Shown here: positions 6,881 to 14,131 of the stretch, one piece after another
How positions within the stretch are numbered: position 1 is the stretch's first letter
How the letters are laid out: every line of letters begins with the position of its first letter
Assembly (NCBI GenBank): GCA_011390695.1
Contig: JAABRW010000055.1
Location: forward strand, 1 to 14,131
Origin: Desulfotignum sp.
GTDB taxonomy: Bacteria > Desulfobacterota > Desulfobacteria > Desulfobacterales > Desulfobacteraceae
Length of the DNA stretch: 14,131 bases
Reading direction: 5' to 3'
Notes under the pieces: model-generated
The model's input: only the letters and a program-made list of their open reading frames with translations
Database searches by the model: none
Told to the model about the DNA's origin: nothing
Position numbers and translations under genes: made by a program

Positions 6881-7885
6881 CTACCCTGGCACCCTGGCTG
6901 TCGAGTCTCTGACAATCAGTTCTGTGTCAAGCATCCGCTGGGTCGGGGTGGCAGGGTTTTCCATACGCTGAAACAACAGTTCAGCACCGAGTTTACCCAT
7001 TTCATAAGCCGGCTGCCGGATCGTGGTCAGGGCAGGGATCACAAAGGATGCAATCTCGATATCATCAAACCCGACAATGGAAAGGTCTTTGGGCAGTTTC
7101 AGTCCCAGTTCCCTTGCGCCTTTCATGGCACCCAGAGCCAGATAATCATTTGAGCAGAAGATTGCTGTCGGCGGATCTGCAAGGCTGAGCAGGGTTTTGA
7201 CCGAACCCTGGCCTTCGGTCAAAGAATAGTCTGTCTGGATCAAAAGCTTTTTATCATAAGCAATCCCATGATCCAAAAGGCATTGCCGGTATCCGTGCCA
7301 GCGGTGAAAACTTCTGTCGGATATGGAAAAGTTTCCCGCAACCATTCCGATACGCCTGTGTCCAAGGGAAATGAAGTGATCTGTGACCTTGTATCCTCCC
7401 CGGTAATTATCTATTCCCACCGCCCAGAACGGCCCGGTTTTTATTGTGCTGTAAAGCAGAACAAAGGGATAGTTTTCGTCTGCAAGGATTTTCAGAATGT
7501 TTCCCCGGGGATTGGTGGTGGTTATAATCAGACCATCAACCTGTTTTTCCCTCAGGGTTTTCACCAGGGTTTTTTCCTGGTCGTACTGATAGTAGGTGTT
7601 GCCCAGGATGACCTGTGTCTTGCGCTGGTCGGCATAGTCCTGGACCCCCCGTGTTGATTCGGCGAAAATAGGATTGTTGATGGTGGGTATGATCAGCCCG
7701 ATGGTATTGGTCTGCTTTGTGGCAAATCCCCTGGCCAGGGAGTTGTATTTGTAGTTACAGGTTTTCATGGCCCGGGTCACCTTTTCACGGGTCTGGGGGC
7801 GCACGGTTTCCGGAGAATTGATGACCCGTGAAACTGTTGCCGTGGATACCCCCGCCAGCTTTGCGACATCCAAAATCGTACTCAT
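6881..7885 (-). CDS. LacI-family transcriptional regulator
   Basis: This 334-residue DNA-binding regulator has the classic LacI/GalR layout. The N-terminal helix-turn-helix is ILDVAKLAGVSTATVSRVIN (4-23). The hinge helix is SLARGFATKQ (49-58) with the leucine that wedges into the operator centre. A periplasmic-binding-like effector domain begins TIGLIIPTINNP, contains SNDYLALGAMKGARELGL and VGFDDIEIASF, and ends in the usual TELIVRDST. The ATG at 7885 was chosen because AGGAG lies 6 bases upstream and MSTILDVAKLAGVS is the normal family start. A GTG two codons earlier is unlikely. A LacI-type operator lies immediately upstream of the ribosome site, so autoregulation is likely. The effector is unknown; a phosphorylated glycerol compound is the contextual guess. 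Confidence 0.95.
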   Translation of the reverse strand: MSTILDVAKLAGVSTATVSRVINSPETVRPQTREKVTRAMKTCNYKYNSLARGFATKQTNTIGLIIPTINNPIFAESTRGVQDYADQRKTQVILGNTYYQYDQEKTLVKTLREKQVDGLIITTTNPRGNILKILADENYPFVLLYSTIKTGPFWAVGIDNYRGGYKVTDHFISLGHRRIGMVAGNFSISDRSFHRWHGYRQCLLDHGIAYDKKLLIQTDYSLTEGQGSVKTLLSLADPPTAIFCSNDYLALGAMKGARELGLKLPKDLSIVGFDDIEIASFVIPALTTIRQPAYEMGKLGAELLFQRMENPATPTQRMLDTELIVRDSTARVPG

Positions 7886-7894
7886 GAACACTCC

Positions 7895-7908
7895 TGTAAG
7901 CGTTTACA
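7895..7908. promoter_or_regulatory. LacI-family operator O1 at the lacI/transporter promoter
   Basis: TGTAAGCGTTTACA is a 14-bp pseudo-palindrome with one mismatched pair and a central CpG, the standard LacI/GalR-family form. It starts 3 bases downstream of the -10 hexamer and runs up to the AGGAG of lacI. A bound repressor would block transcription initiation. The same outer arms recur at 8071-8084. Confidence 0.8.
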
Positions 7909-7910
7909 TT

Positions 7911-7940
7911 ACTATATCCATCCACAATGATCCATGTCAA
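7911..7940 (-). promoter_or_regulatory. Promoter for the lacI-ABC-DUF47-PiT operon
   Basis: On the minus strand TTGACA (7935-7940, perfect -35) and TATAGT (7911-7916, 5/6) are separated by 18 bases. An A/T tract (AATTTTTTAAAAAAA) sits just upstream of the -35 and could act as an UP element. O1 overlaps the expected start of transcription. Confidence 0.75.
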
Positions 7941-8032
7941 CTGTTTTTTTAAAAAATTCCAGATAAAATCATCAGGCCGCTTCCATACCCTTTGATTCAA
8001 AGAAATTTTATTTTGTCCAGCTTATTTTTTAC

Positions 8033-8062
8033 TTGATCACACCCCTTGATTCGTACTATAAA
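8033..8062 (+). promoter_or_regulatory. Promoter for the MBL-glpA-glpB arm
   Basis: TTGATC (8033-8038, 4/6) and TATAAA (8057-8062, 5/6) are separated by 18 bases, in AT-rich DNA. The spacing to the operator at 8071-8084 puts the predicted start at the operator's left edge, mirroring the minus-strand promoter. Confidence 0.6.
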
Positions 8063-8070
8063 TAAAAAAA

Positions 8071-8084
8071 TGTAAACCTTTACA
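8071..8084. promoter_or_regulatory. LacI-family operator O2 at the catabolic-arm promoter
   Basis: TGTAAACCTTTACA has perfect 6-bp inverted arms around CC. It shares TGTAA and TTTACA with O1, 162 bases away from it, and lies between the -10 element and the first gene of the right arm. It lacks the central CpG of O1, so affinity may differ. The shared arms and matching placement suggest that one repressor controls both directions. Confidence 0.75.
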
Positions 8085-8108
8085 TCAGGCAAAGGATTTT
8101 ATTCCCAC

Positions 8109-9395
8109 ATGACCCAAACCTGTCTGACCCCATTGAGCACAGAGGTAAAACGTATCGCGCATGGCGGGATGCATGTTGACCTTGTAAGAACATCCAGGGG
8201 AACGATCCGCATAGGAAGCATGCCTGATATTTCAAAATTCTTGAACCTGTATGGATTTCGGGAGGAAATTGTGGTTATTCCGGACTGGGAGGGGTCCATG
8301 GCCGGAGACAATCACACCGGAGAGGAATTTGTTCTGTGGCAGGCCCAGGTCAAGGGCGGGCTTTGCAAAAAATATGTGGGCAGGCCCAAAAACGTGGCCC
8401 AGATGCGCAGCAACCTGGATGAGACCTTTTCCTATTTTTTTGATCCCAGGCGTATCTCCATTGTCAAAAAACGTTGGCTGGCAAGATGGTTTGCTCCTTT
8501 TGAGGCTTGTCCCGACTGGGAGCAGGGCGATGTGAAGATCCGTGTTGATCCAGATACCATTCGTGTGTCCGATGGTGGAAGGGTCGTGTATGACAGCCTG
8601 GAATTCAGGCCGGCCAAAAACCCGGATGAGTGGGTGGAGGCGGCCTTGGCCGGGGTTGCAAGGGACTCTTACCCCAGGCAGGACCTTGAAATCACGGCAC
8701 TGGGGACAGGCAACGGATTTGTTGATACGGTGTCCAGCTGTCTGGTGCGGTTCGGCAGAGCAGTGATTCTCATAGACCCTTGCGGATATCCGGCCCATAC
8801 CTTGGCCCGCCATGGCGTTCACTGGGATGACATCACCCATATCCTGATCACCCACAACCATGAAGACCACATTCAGGGATTTTCAGCCTGCCTCAAGCGG
8901 GCGGAAAAAACAACCACTCCCCTGCGGCTGATCACCGCTCCCGGCATATGCGAATTGCTTAAAAAACAGTTTGCCGCTCTGTGTCCCGGATTCGACTCCC
9001 ATGTTATTTTCATACCCCTGATCCCGGGCACGCCCTGGGTCCTGGATTCCCTCCGGATAGACAGCCGATGGAACCACCATTTTCTCCCATATGGCACCCT
9101 GGGGCTGCGCATCTCGGCCGGGGGCAAGACCCTTGGTTTTTCCGGGGATACCAAACTGGATGAGACCATCAATGCGATTATGAAACGGAAAGAACTTGAA
9201 CCCGCGTGGTTCAGGTCCTGTGATCTGGTTTTTCATGAAGTCGATTTTGATAACCCTATGGGGGTTCACACTCACTGGAAACAGGTTGAAAAACTTCAGC
9301 AGGCCATTTCCGGCCGGGTCCTGGGCTATCATACCCCGTTTCTGGGCAATGCGCCCCTGGAGCTGGTTCAGGAGGGCAGAACCTATTGTCTGTGA
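8109..9395 (+). CDS. Metallo-beta-lactamase-fold hydrolase with an unassigned ~190-residue N-terminal region
   Basis: This is a 428-residue cytoplasmic protein. The C-terminal part, from about residue 193, is an MBL-fold metallohydrolase of the RNase Z/PhnP/ElaC-like group. It begins LEITALGTGNGFVDT, carries the metal motif THNHEDH (H249, H251, D253, H254), then a histidine pair at 323-324 (NHHFLPYGTLG), bridging aspartate FSGDT (D347), VHTHW (387-389) and the last ligand candidate H408 in GYHTPF. All metal ligands appear present, so it should be active, probably on a phosphodiester. The first ~190 residues (PDISKFLNLYGF, GDNHTGEEFVLWQAQ and a Trp-rich stretch WLARWFAPF) match no domain I recognise. 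The start is uncertain: AAAGGA lies 12 bases upstream of this ATG, and an ATG at residue 21 is an alternative. As the first gene after O2 and before glpA, it may release G3P from a diester. That role is inference. Confidence 0.88.
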   Translation: MTQTCLTPLSTEVKRIAHGGMHVDLVRTSRGTIRIGSMPDISKFLNLYGFREEIVVIPDWEGSMAGDNHTGEEFVLWQAQVKGGLCKKYVGRPKNVAQMRSNLDETFSYFFDPRRISIVKKRWLARWFAPFEACPDWEQGDVKIRVDPDTIRVSDGGRVVYDSLEFRPAKNPDEWVEAALAGVARDSYPRQDLEITALGTGNGFVDTVSSCLVRFGRAVILIDPCGYPAHTLARHGVHWDDITHILITHNHEDHIQGFSACLKRAEKTTTPLRLITAPGICELLKKQFAALCPGFDSHVIFIPLIPGTPWVLDSLRIDSRWNHHFLPYGTLGLRISAGGKTLGFSGDTKLDETINAIMKRKELEPAWFRSCDLVFHEVDFDNPMGVHTHWKQVEKLQQAISGRVLGYHTPFLGNAPLELVQEGRTYCL

Positions 9396-9505
9396 TGACG
9401 CCTTCTCTTTCTGGAGAGCCCGGCACAGGTCACGGCCGGAATCATTTCATCTACGGCCCATTGGCAAAGAATCCAAGGGGCAGAACTGTCAAAAATTCTC
9501 AACTT

Positions 9506-9518
9506 CCCCTCATAGGGG
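9506..9518 (+). other. Small hairpin just before the glpA ribosome site
   Basis: CCCCT and AGGGG form a 5-bp stem with a 3-base loop, ending 5 bases before the GGAGG of glpA. It lies in the 141-base gap between the MBL gene and glpA, which otherwise holds no ORF or clear promoter. It could mark an mRNA processing or stabilising element. The stem is short. Confidence 0.3.
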
Positions 9519-9536
9519 CAGACGGAGGCTGAAGGC

Positions 9537-11108
9537 GTGGAAGTACAAGTGCTTATTGTTGGTGGCGGAGCAACCGGAACCGGTATTGCAAGAGACTTAG
9601 CCCTGCGGGGTGTCACATCCCTGGTGGTGGAAAAATCAGATATCAATGCCGGGGCGTCCGGAGGAAACCACGGACTTCTTCACAGCGGTGCCCGATACGT
9701 GTCCAATGATGCCCACAGTGCACAGGAATGCCGGTCTGAAAGCGCGATCCTCAGGCGTGTGGCCGATCATTGCATCGATGACTGCGGCGGTTTTTTCGTG
9801 GGTGTCCGGGGAGATGATGAAAAATATATGGCGGATTTTCCCGGACTGTGCAGGAAAAACAGTATCTTTTCCCGGGAAATTTCTCCGGCAATGGCCCGGG
9901 AAATGGAACCCGCCCTGTCCAGAGATATCATTGCCGTTCACCGGATTGATGATGCAGCCATCGACCCTTTCATGCTTTCTTTAGAGAACATGGCCGATGC
10001 AAAACGATTAGGATCAAACCTTTCCTGCCACACACGGCTCATACGGTTCGACCGGCATGGCCGGCACATCATCCGGGCCTGGCTGGAAGACACACGCACC
10101 TGCAACACCTTTTGTGTCGAGCCCTGGCAGATTGTCAATGCCGCCGGTGCCTGGGCAGGACAGGTGGCATCCCTGGCCGGGGTGTCCATCCCCATGGTTT
10201 ATTCCATGGGGACCCTGCTGGTCACCCAGATGCGCATGACCCGGGGAGTGATCAACCGGTTGCGCCCGCCTTCGGACGCGGATATCCTGGTGCCGGGCGG
10301 AACGGTTTCCATTCTGGGGACCACATCTGTCAGGGTTTCGGATCCCGACAGGATCTGCCCCACGGTTCAGGAGACCGACCGCATCGTGTCCCAGGGGGCC
10401 ATGATGGTTCCGGGCCTTGCGCAGGCAAGATATATCCGGGCCTATTCCGGCGTAAGGCCCCTGGCCGGTTTGGAAGGAAACGGTGATGACCGTCATGTCA
10501 GCCGGGGGTTTGTCCTGGAAAGCCATGAAGCGCAGGGGCTGGACAATTTTGCCACCATTACCGGCGGCAAACTGACCACCTTCCGTCTTATGGCTGAAAA
10601 AGCCGCAGACCTGGTGTGTGCCAGGATAGGAAATATCCATCCCTGCCTGACCCGGACCCGGCCGCTTCCTTCCACCACAGAAGGCAGATGGACAAAACCG
10701 GGTGCCGCGCCCAGATGCTGGATCCGCAAAGAACCCACGGACCGGGACAGGCTCCTGTGTGAATGCGAAATGATTTCAAAAAAGACCCTGGACGAAATAT
10801 CTGTCGAGATCCGCAAAAACGGCGAACAACCCCGGCTACTGGCCTTGGGAAAAAGAAGCCGGCTGGGCAAGGGACCCTGCCAGGGCGCTTTTTGTAGTGC
10901 CAGACTCCTGGCTCATCTGTATGACAACCAGACACTTTCAGGCCATGGCGGTATTGATGAGATCAAATCCTTTCTCAGAGAACGCTGGAAAGGACAGCTG
11001 CCGATCTTCTGGGGAGACCAACTGATCCAGGCAGAATTGACCGAAGCCATGCACTGCGGGCTGTTTGGTCTGGAAAACACTTTGGACAAAAAACATCATG
11101 ACATCTGA
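9537..11108 (+). CDS. glpA: Anaerobic glycerol-3-phosphate dehydrogenase, subunit A
   Basis: This 523-residue FAD flavoprotein oxidises sn-glycerol 3-phosphate to dihydroxyacetone phosphate. The Rossmann motif GGGATG lies at 9-14, followed by SGGNHGLLHSGARY (41-54), matching the FAD/substrate region of GlpA/GlpD. YSGVRPL and ITGGKLTTFRLMAE near 340-354 are typical C-terminal FAD contacts. A bacterioferritin-associated-ferredoxin-like [2Fe-2S] domain follows with four cysteines, C408, C410, C448 and C453 (LCECE ... GPCQGAFC). This domain is found in anaerobic GlpA and not in GlpD. The length is close to E. coli GlpA. The GTG start is supported by GGAGG 8 bases upstream and by the immediate FAD motif. 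The glpB start overlaps its end by 11 bases. Confidence 0.95.
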   Translation: MEVQVLIVGGGATGTGIARDLALRGVTSLVVEKSDINAGASGGNHGLLHSGARYVSNDAHSAQECRSESAILRRVADHCIDDCGGFFVGVRGDDEKYMADFPGLCRKNSIFSREISPAMAREMEPALSRDIIAVHRIDDAAIDPFMLSLENMADAKRLGSNLSCHTRLIRFDRHGRHIIRAWLEDTRTCNTFCVEPWQIVNAAGAWAGQVASLAGVSIPMVYSMGTLLVTQMRMTRGVINRLRPPSDADILVPGGTVSILGTTSVRVSDPDRICPTVQETDRIVSQGAMMVPGLAQARYIRAYSGVRPLAGLEGNGDDRHVSRGFVLESHEAQGLDNFATITGGKLTTFRLMAEKAADLVCARIGNIHPCLTRTRPLPSTTEGRWTKPGAAPRCWIRKEPTDRDRLLCECEMISKKTLDEISVEIRKNGEQPRLLALGKRSRLGKGPCQGAFCSARLLAHLYDNQTLSGHGGIDEIKSFLRERWKGQLPIFWGDQLIQAELTEAMHCGLFGLENTLDKKHHDI

Positions 11109-12387
11109 CGCCTTAGTCCATAAAGCTGATCTGGCTATTATCGGTCGCGGGCTCTCCGGTATGTCAGCCGCACTGTTTGCAGCGAACAAAGGAATTTCCA
11201 CCATACTCATCGGCAGGGGCAACACGATTAATTTTGCATCCGGCCTCATGGATCTTATGGGGGTATGGCCACCCGGCAATGAATGGGAGGATCCCTGGGC
11301 AGGGATTGCACGGGTCCGGAAAGATATTCCCGGGCATCCCTATGCCGCAATTTCTGACAAATCCATCAGTGAAGCGTTCACCGAACTGACAACGTTCATC
11401 AAGGCCCATGGACTGATTTACCGGAAGACTGCCAGGCGGAATATGGATATCATCACTTCAATGGGGACTATCAAGAAAACCTGGATAATCCCTGAAACCA
11501 TGTGGAATGGGGCATTGGCGCTTGAGCGGAGACATTCCTGCCTGATCGTTGATTTTACAGGGATGTCCCTTTTCAGTGCCGGCCAGATTGTTTCCACCCT
11601 GTCGGACAGGTGGCCCGGTCTTTCTTCCCTGCGAATCAAATTTCCAGATACCGGGCATTCTGCCGAAGTGTATCCCGAACACATAGCCCGGGCACTGGAT
11701 GTACCTGCCAATCGCAAACGTCTGGCCGATCTTCTTCAACCCCACCTGGGCAGTGAAGCCTATGTAGGGTTTCCGGCTGTTTTGGGAATCGCGTCGCCGG
11801 ATAAAACAACGGCCGAACTGAAAACACTCCTGGGAAAACCGGTGTTTGAAATCCCCATGCCCCCGGTGTCGGTCCCCGGGATCCGGCTCCATGAGGCCCT
11901 GGTACGGGGTCTGGGTAAAAAAGCACAGGTACATTGCATTCCACACATTGTCAAAGACGTGCGGACGATTTCCGGCAAAGGGTTTACCCTCACCATTGAA
12001 AATGAAGGCCGTCATCAACATGTCCGGTCAAAAGGGGTGGTTTTGTGCACAGGACGTTTTCTCGGCAAAGGATTGATTGCCGAACGGTCCGGTATCCGGG
12101 AGCCCCTGCTGGGCCTTCCCGTGATCCAGCCTGAATCGCGCCGGCTATGGCATCATTCAGATTTTTTCCACTCCAAAGGACATCTGTTGAACCTGGCCGG
12201 GATACACGTGGATGACCGGTTCAGACCGTTAACAGCATCCGGCCTGCCCTATGCAAAAAATCTGTACGCTGCTGGTTCTATTCTGTCCAACTCAAACTGG
12301 ACTCGGCTGAAATGCGGCTCCGGGGTAGCTGTGGCAACTGCCCATGCAGCGGTTGCGGCTTTTGAAAAAGAATTACAGGCTGTCTGA
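11098..12387 (+). CDS. glpB: Anaerobic glycerol-3-phosphate dehydrogenase, subunit B
   Basis: This 429-residue flavoprotein subunit works with GlpA, passing electrons from G3P oxidation towards the respiratory chain. The N-terminus reads ADLAIIGRGLSGMSAAL, with the dinucleotide motif GRGLSG at 16-21, and continues to TINFASGLMDLMG, which corresponds to the GlpB signature after the flavin site. The C-terminus contains NSNWTRLKCGSGVAVATAHA, a flavin-binding ending. The ATG at 11098 was chosen over an upstream TTG, since the extra residues would precede the expected start. It overlaps glpA by 11 bases, implying coupled translation. In E. coli the GlpC Fe-S subunit gene follows; here it does not. 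Confidence 0.92.
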   Translation: MTSDALVHKADLAIIGRGLSGMSAALFAANKGISTILIGRGNTINFASGLMDLMGVWPPGNEWEDPWAGIARVRKDIPGHPYAAISDKSISEAFTELTTFIKAHGLIYRKTARRNMDIITSMGTIKKTWIIPETMWNGALALERRHSCLIVDFTGMSLFSAGQIVSTLSDRWPGLSSLRIKFPDTGHSAEVYPEHIARALDVPANRKRLADLLQPHLGSEAYVGFPAVLGIASPDKTTAELKTLLGKPVFEIPMPPVSVPGIRLHEALVRGLGKKAQVHCIPHIVKDVRTISGKGFTLTIENEGRHQHVRSKGVVLCTGRFLGKGLIAERSGIREPLLGLPVIQPESRRLWHHSDFFHSKGHLLNLAGIHVDDRFRPLTASGLPYAKNLYAAGSILSNSNWTRLKCGSGVAVATAHAAVAAFEKELQAV

Positions 12388-12484
12388 AACAGGGTCTTAT
12401 GCTTGAGTTTCTATCATCATTCGCTGTGGGCAGTCCATAGTGGAATACAAAGGCAACCCATGGCCGTTAATCAGAGGAGAAAAA

Positions 12485-13270
12485 ATGATACCTATGAAAG
12501 AATTCCCGGAAAACATGAAAGGACGTATCCGTTATGTACTAACGGATATTGATGACACCCTGACCACGAATGGACGAATTCCGGGGTGTGCATTCACGGC
12601 CATGGAAATCCTCCGGGCTTCAGGGATAAAAGTGGTGCCCATTACCGGTAGACCGGCTGGCTGGTGTGACCATATTGCCCGCATGTGGCCGGTGGACGGA
12701 GTGGTGGGAGAAAACGGGGCTTTTTATTTTCATTATGATACGATGACAAAAAAAATGGTGCGCAAGTTTTTCAGAACTGATGCCCAGCGAAAAAAAGACC
12801 GGGTAAAGCTGAAAAAAATCGGACAAAAAATTCTCGAAAAAGTTCCCGGATGCCGGATCTCGGCGGATCAGGCGTTTCGAGAGGCGGATCTTGCCATTGA
12901 TTTTTGCGAGGATGTCCCGACCCTGCCTGAATCTGAGGTGCTTCGCATTGTGGAGATTTTCAAGGCGAACGGGGCGGTTGCCAAAATCAGTTCCATTCAT
13001 GTGAACGGGTGGTTCGGCGATTATGACAAACTGTCAATGACCCGTGTGTTTTTCAAAGACATTTTTCATCTAGATATGGAAACCATTAAGAATTCGATCA
13101 TTTTTTCCGGGGACTCTCCCAATGATGAGCCCATGTTTGAATTCTTCCCCAATTCCGTCGGAGTTGCCAATATACGGGTTTTCAAAGACAAGCTCTCTCA
13201 CCCGCCTGTCTGGATCACCGGCCGGGATGGGGGGTATGGTTTCTCTGAAATGGTGGACTACCTGATGTAA
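12485..13270 (+). CDS. HAD-superfamily IIB hydrolase (probable sugar/polyol phosphatase)
   Basis: This 261-residue cytoplasmic protein has all four HAD catalytic motifs. Motif I is LTDIDDTLT (nucleophile D21, acid D23), motif II the threonine in ITGRPAG (T54), motif III the lysine in DYDKLSM (K182), and motif IV GDSPNDEPMF (D210, D214). The insert between motifs II and III is of the IIB (Cof/sucrose-phosphatase) type. Segments such as GRPAGWCDHIARMWPVDGVVGENGAF suggest a conserved subfamily of unknown substrate. The ATG at 12485 has AGGAG 5 bases upstream; an in-frame GTG at 12440 lacks one. It follows glpB after 97 bases with no clear promoter or terminator, so co-transcription is likely. 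It may dephosphorylate a glycerol- or sugar-phosphate, but that is guesswork from context. Confidence 0.88.
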   Translation: MIPMKEFPENMKGRIRYVLTDIDDTLTTNGRIPGCAFTAMEILRASGIKVVPITGRPAGWCDHIARMWPVDGVVGENGAFYFHYDTMTKKMVRKFFRTDAQRKKDRVKLKKIGQKILEKVPGCRISADQAFREADLAIDFCEDVPTLPESEVLRIVEIFKANGAVAKISSIHVNGWFGDYDKLSMTRVFFKDIFHLDMETIKNSIIFSGDSPNDEPMFEFFPNSVGVANIRVFKDKLSHPPVWITGRDGGYGFSEMVDYLM

Positions 13271-13392
13271 CGAACCAAAGAACGATATCCAACAAACCTG
13301 ATATAAAATAGTCCAGCTTTTTTTTCGACATTTTCCCCAGGATTGCAGAGGAGTCCAGGGGGCAAACCGCATAAAAAGTTTTCATCCTTTGC

Positions 13393-13420
13393 TTGACAAA
13401 CCGCGTTGGACTGTCCTAAT
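13393..13420 (+). promoter_or_regulatory. Candidate promoter for the acyl-CoA synthetase gene
   Basis: A perfect TTGACA (13393-13398) is followed after 16 bases by CCTAAT (13415-13420, 4/6). It lies 63 bases before the start codon, in the 213-base gap after the HAD gene. That gap also holds an 8-T run at 13318-13325 without a convincing stem before it. The promoter suggests a new transcription unit starts here. Confidence 0.5.
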
Positions 13421-13483
13421 TGTATTTTCAGCTCTTTCTCAGGAACGCAACGCTCACCCCAACCACAGGAGGAAATCTACGCA

Positions 13484-14131
13484 ATGCCATCCATGGAATT
13501 TGACACTCGTCTGAACCGAATCGGAGACCTTGTTGATGCGAACGCTGAAAAACTGAAAAACGACATCGCTCTGGCATACCACGAGTATGGATTTAAAAAT
13601 ACCTTTGCCCAATTCCGGGATATCTGCCGCCAGGTGGCCAAGGGATTGATGGCGCTGGGAATCCGGCGCGGAGACCATATCGCCGTCTGGGCCAACAATC
13701 TGCCCGAATGGGTGTACACCCAGTTCGGCAGCGCCATGGCCGGTGCGGTGCTGGTGACGGTGAACACCAATTTCCGGGCCTTTGAACTGGAATACCTTCT
13801 GGATCAGTCCGACACCACCACCCTGATCATGACCCACGGGGTTCGCGAACCGGGCGAATACATCCGGATTCTACGGCGGGTCTGCCCGGAAATGGACCAA
13901 TGTGAGCCCGGCGCACTGAAGATTGAAAAACTGCCGTTTTTGAAAAACATCGTGCTGTTAGGGCAAGACCCGGTTGCCGGGACTCTTACCTGGCAGCAGA
14001 TGCTGGAAATGGGAAACCGGATCTCCGATGCGGCTCTGGATGAACGGGCCGACAGCATCGCGCCGGATGATGTCACCATGATCCAGTACACCTCCGGGAC
14101 CACCGGATACCCCAAAGGCGTGATGCTCACC
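13484..14131 (+). CDS. AMP-binding acyl-CoA synthetase, N-terminal part (runs off window end)
   Basis: This is the first 216 residues of an ANL-superfamily enzyme that activates a carboxylic acid with ATP to an acyl-adenylate and then an acyl-CoA. The frame starts MPSMEFDTRLNRIGDLVDAN with AGGAGG 11 bases upstream and stays open to the last base. Family features are RRGDHIAVWANNLPEWV near residue 65, AGAVLVTVNTNFRAFELEYLL, and the ATP-binding loop YTSGTTGYPKG (202-212). The N-terminal region resembles medium/long-chain fatty acyl-CoA synthetases more than acetyl-CoA synthetase. Acyl length cannot be decided without the rest. With its own promoter it is probably not part of the G3P regulon. 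No domain interruption is visible in the part present. Confidence 0.92.
   Translation, partial: MPSMEFDTRLNRIGDLVDANAEKLKNDIALAYHEYGFKNTFAQFRDICRQVAKGLMALGIRRGDHIAVWANNLPEWVYTQFGSAMAGAVLVTVNTNFRAFELEYLLDQSDTTTLIMTHGVREPGEYIRILRRVCPEMDQCEPGALKIEKLPFLKNIVLLGQDPVAGTLTWQQMLEMGNRISDAALDERADSIAPDDVTMIQYTSGTTGYPKGVMLT

Noticed and set aside
11065..11097. Upstream TTG start for glpB
   Set aside because: It would add 11 residues overlapping glpA, with no ribosome site; the ATG at 11098 fits the usual GlpB start better.
13318..13362. T8 run followed by a CCCC-GGGG hairpin after the HAD gene, as an intrinsic terminator
   Set aside because: The T-run precedes the hairpin instead of following it, and the stem has an internal A-A mismatch. 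No other stem lies close before the T-run.

Overview
The window looks like chromosomal DNA of a Gram-negative, probably anaerobic bacterium. The anaerobic-type glycerol-3-phosphate (G3P) dehydrogenase subunits, a Sec-exported periplasmic binding protein and the mid-range GC content would suit a Desulfobacterota sulfate reducer, but that placement is an inference. Genes are tightly packed and every full gene looks intact. I see no transposon, CRISPR array, rRNA or tRNA.

Layout. 1-755 (+): the C-terminal half of an Amt ammonium transporter, followed by a possible 44-residue ORF overlapping its stop. 993-7885 (-): one co-directional run, transcribed right to left: LacI-family regulator, periplasmic binding protein, permease (UgpE type), ATPase (UgpC/MalK type), permease (UgpA type), DUF47/PhoU-like protein, PiT phosphate transporter. 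8109-13270 (+), divergent from that run: a metallo-beta-lactamase-fold (MBL) hydrolase with a large unassigned N-terminal region, GlpA, GlpB and a HAD-IIB phosphatase-like protein. 13484-14131 (+): the start of an AMP-binding acyl-CoA synthetase with its own promoter, probably unrelated.

How it fits together. The two divergent arms share a 223 bp control region. Each arm has a recognisable sigma70-type promoter, and just downstream of each -10 lies a TGTAA...TTACA palindrome of the LacI-family type (7895-7908 and 8071-8084). The lacI gene is first in the left arm, so the regulator probably controls itself, the ABC importer and the right-arm enzymes. The content suggests a self-contained regulon for importing and oxidising G3P or a related phosphorylated glycerol compound. 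The importer brings the substrate in, the MBL and HAD proteins may release G3P or phosphate, and GlpA/GlpB oxidise G3P to dihydroxyacetone phosphate. The DUF47-PiT pair at the end of the importer operon could handle surplus phosphate.

The individual families are well known. The combination is unusual: LacI control instead of GlpR/PhoB, PiT at the end of a ugp-like operon, glpAB without glpC, and an MBL protein of unknown activity leading the catabolic arm.
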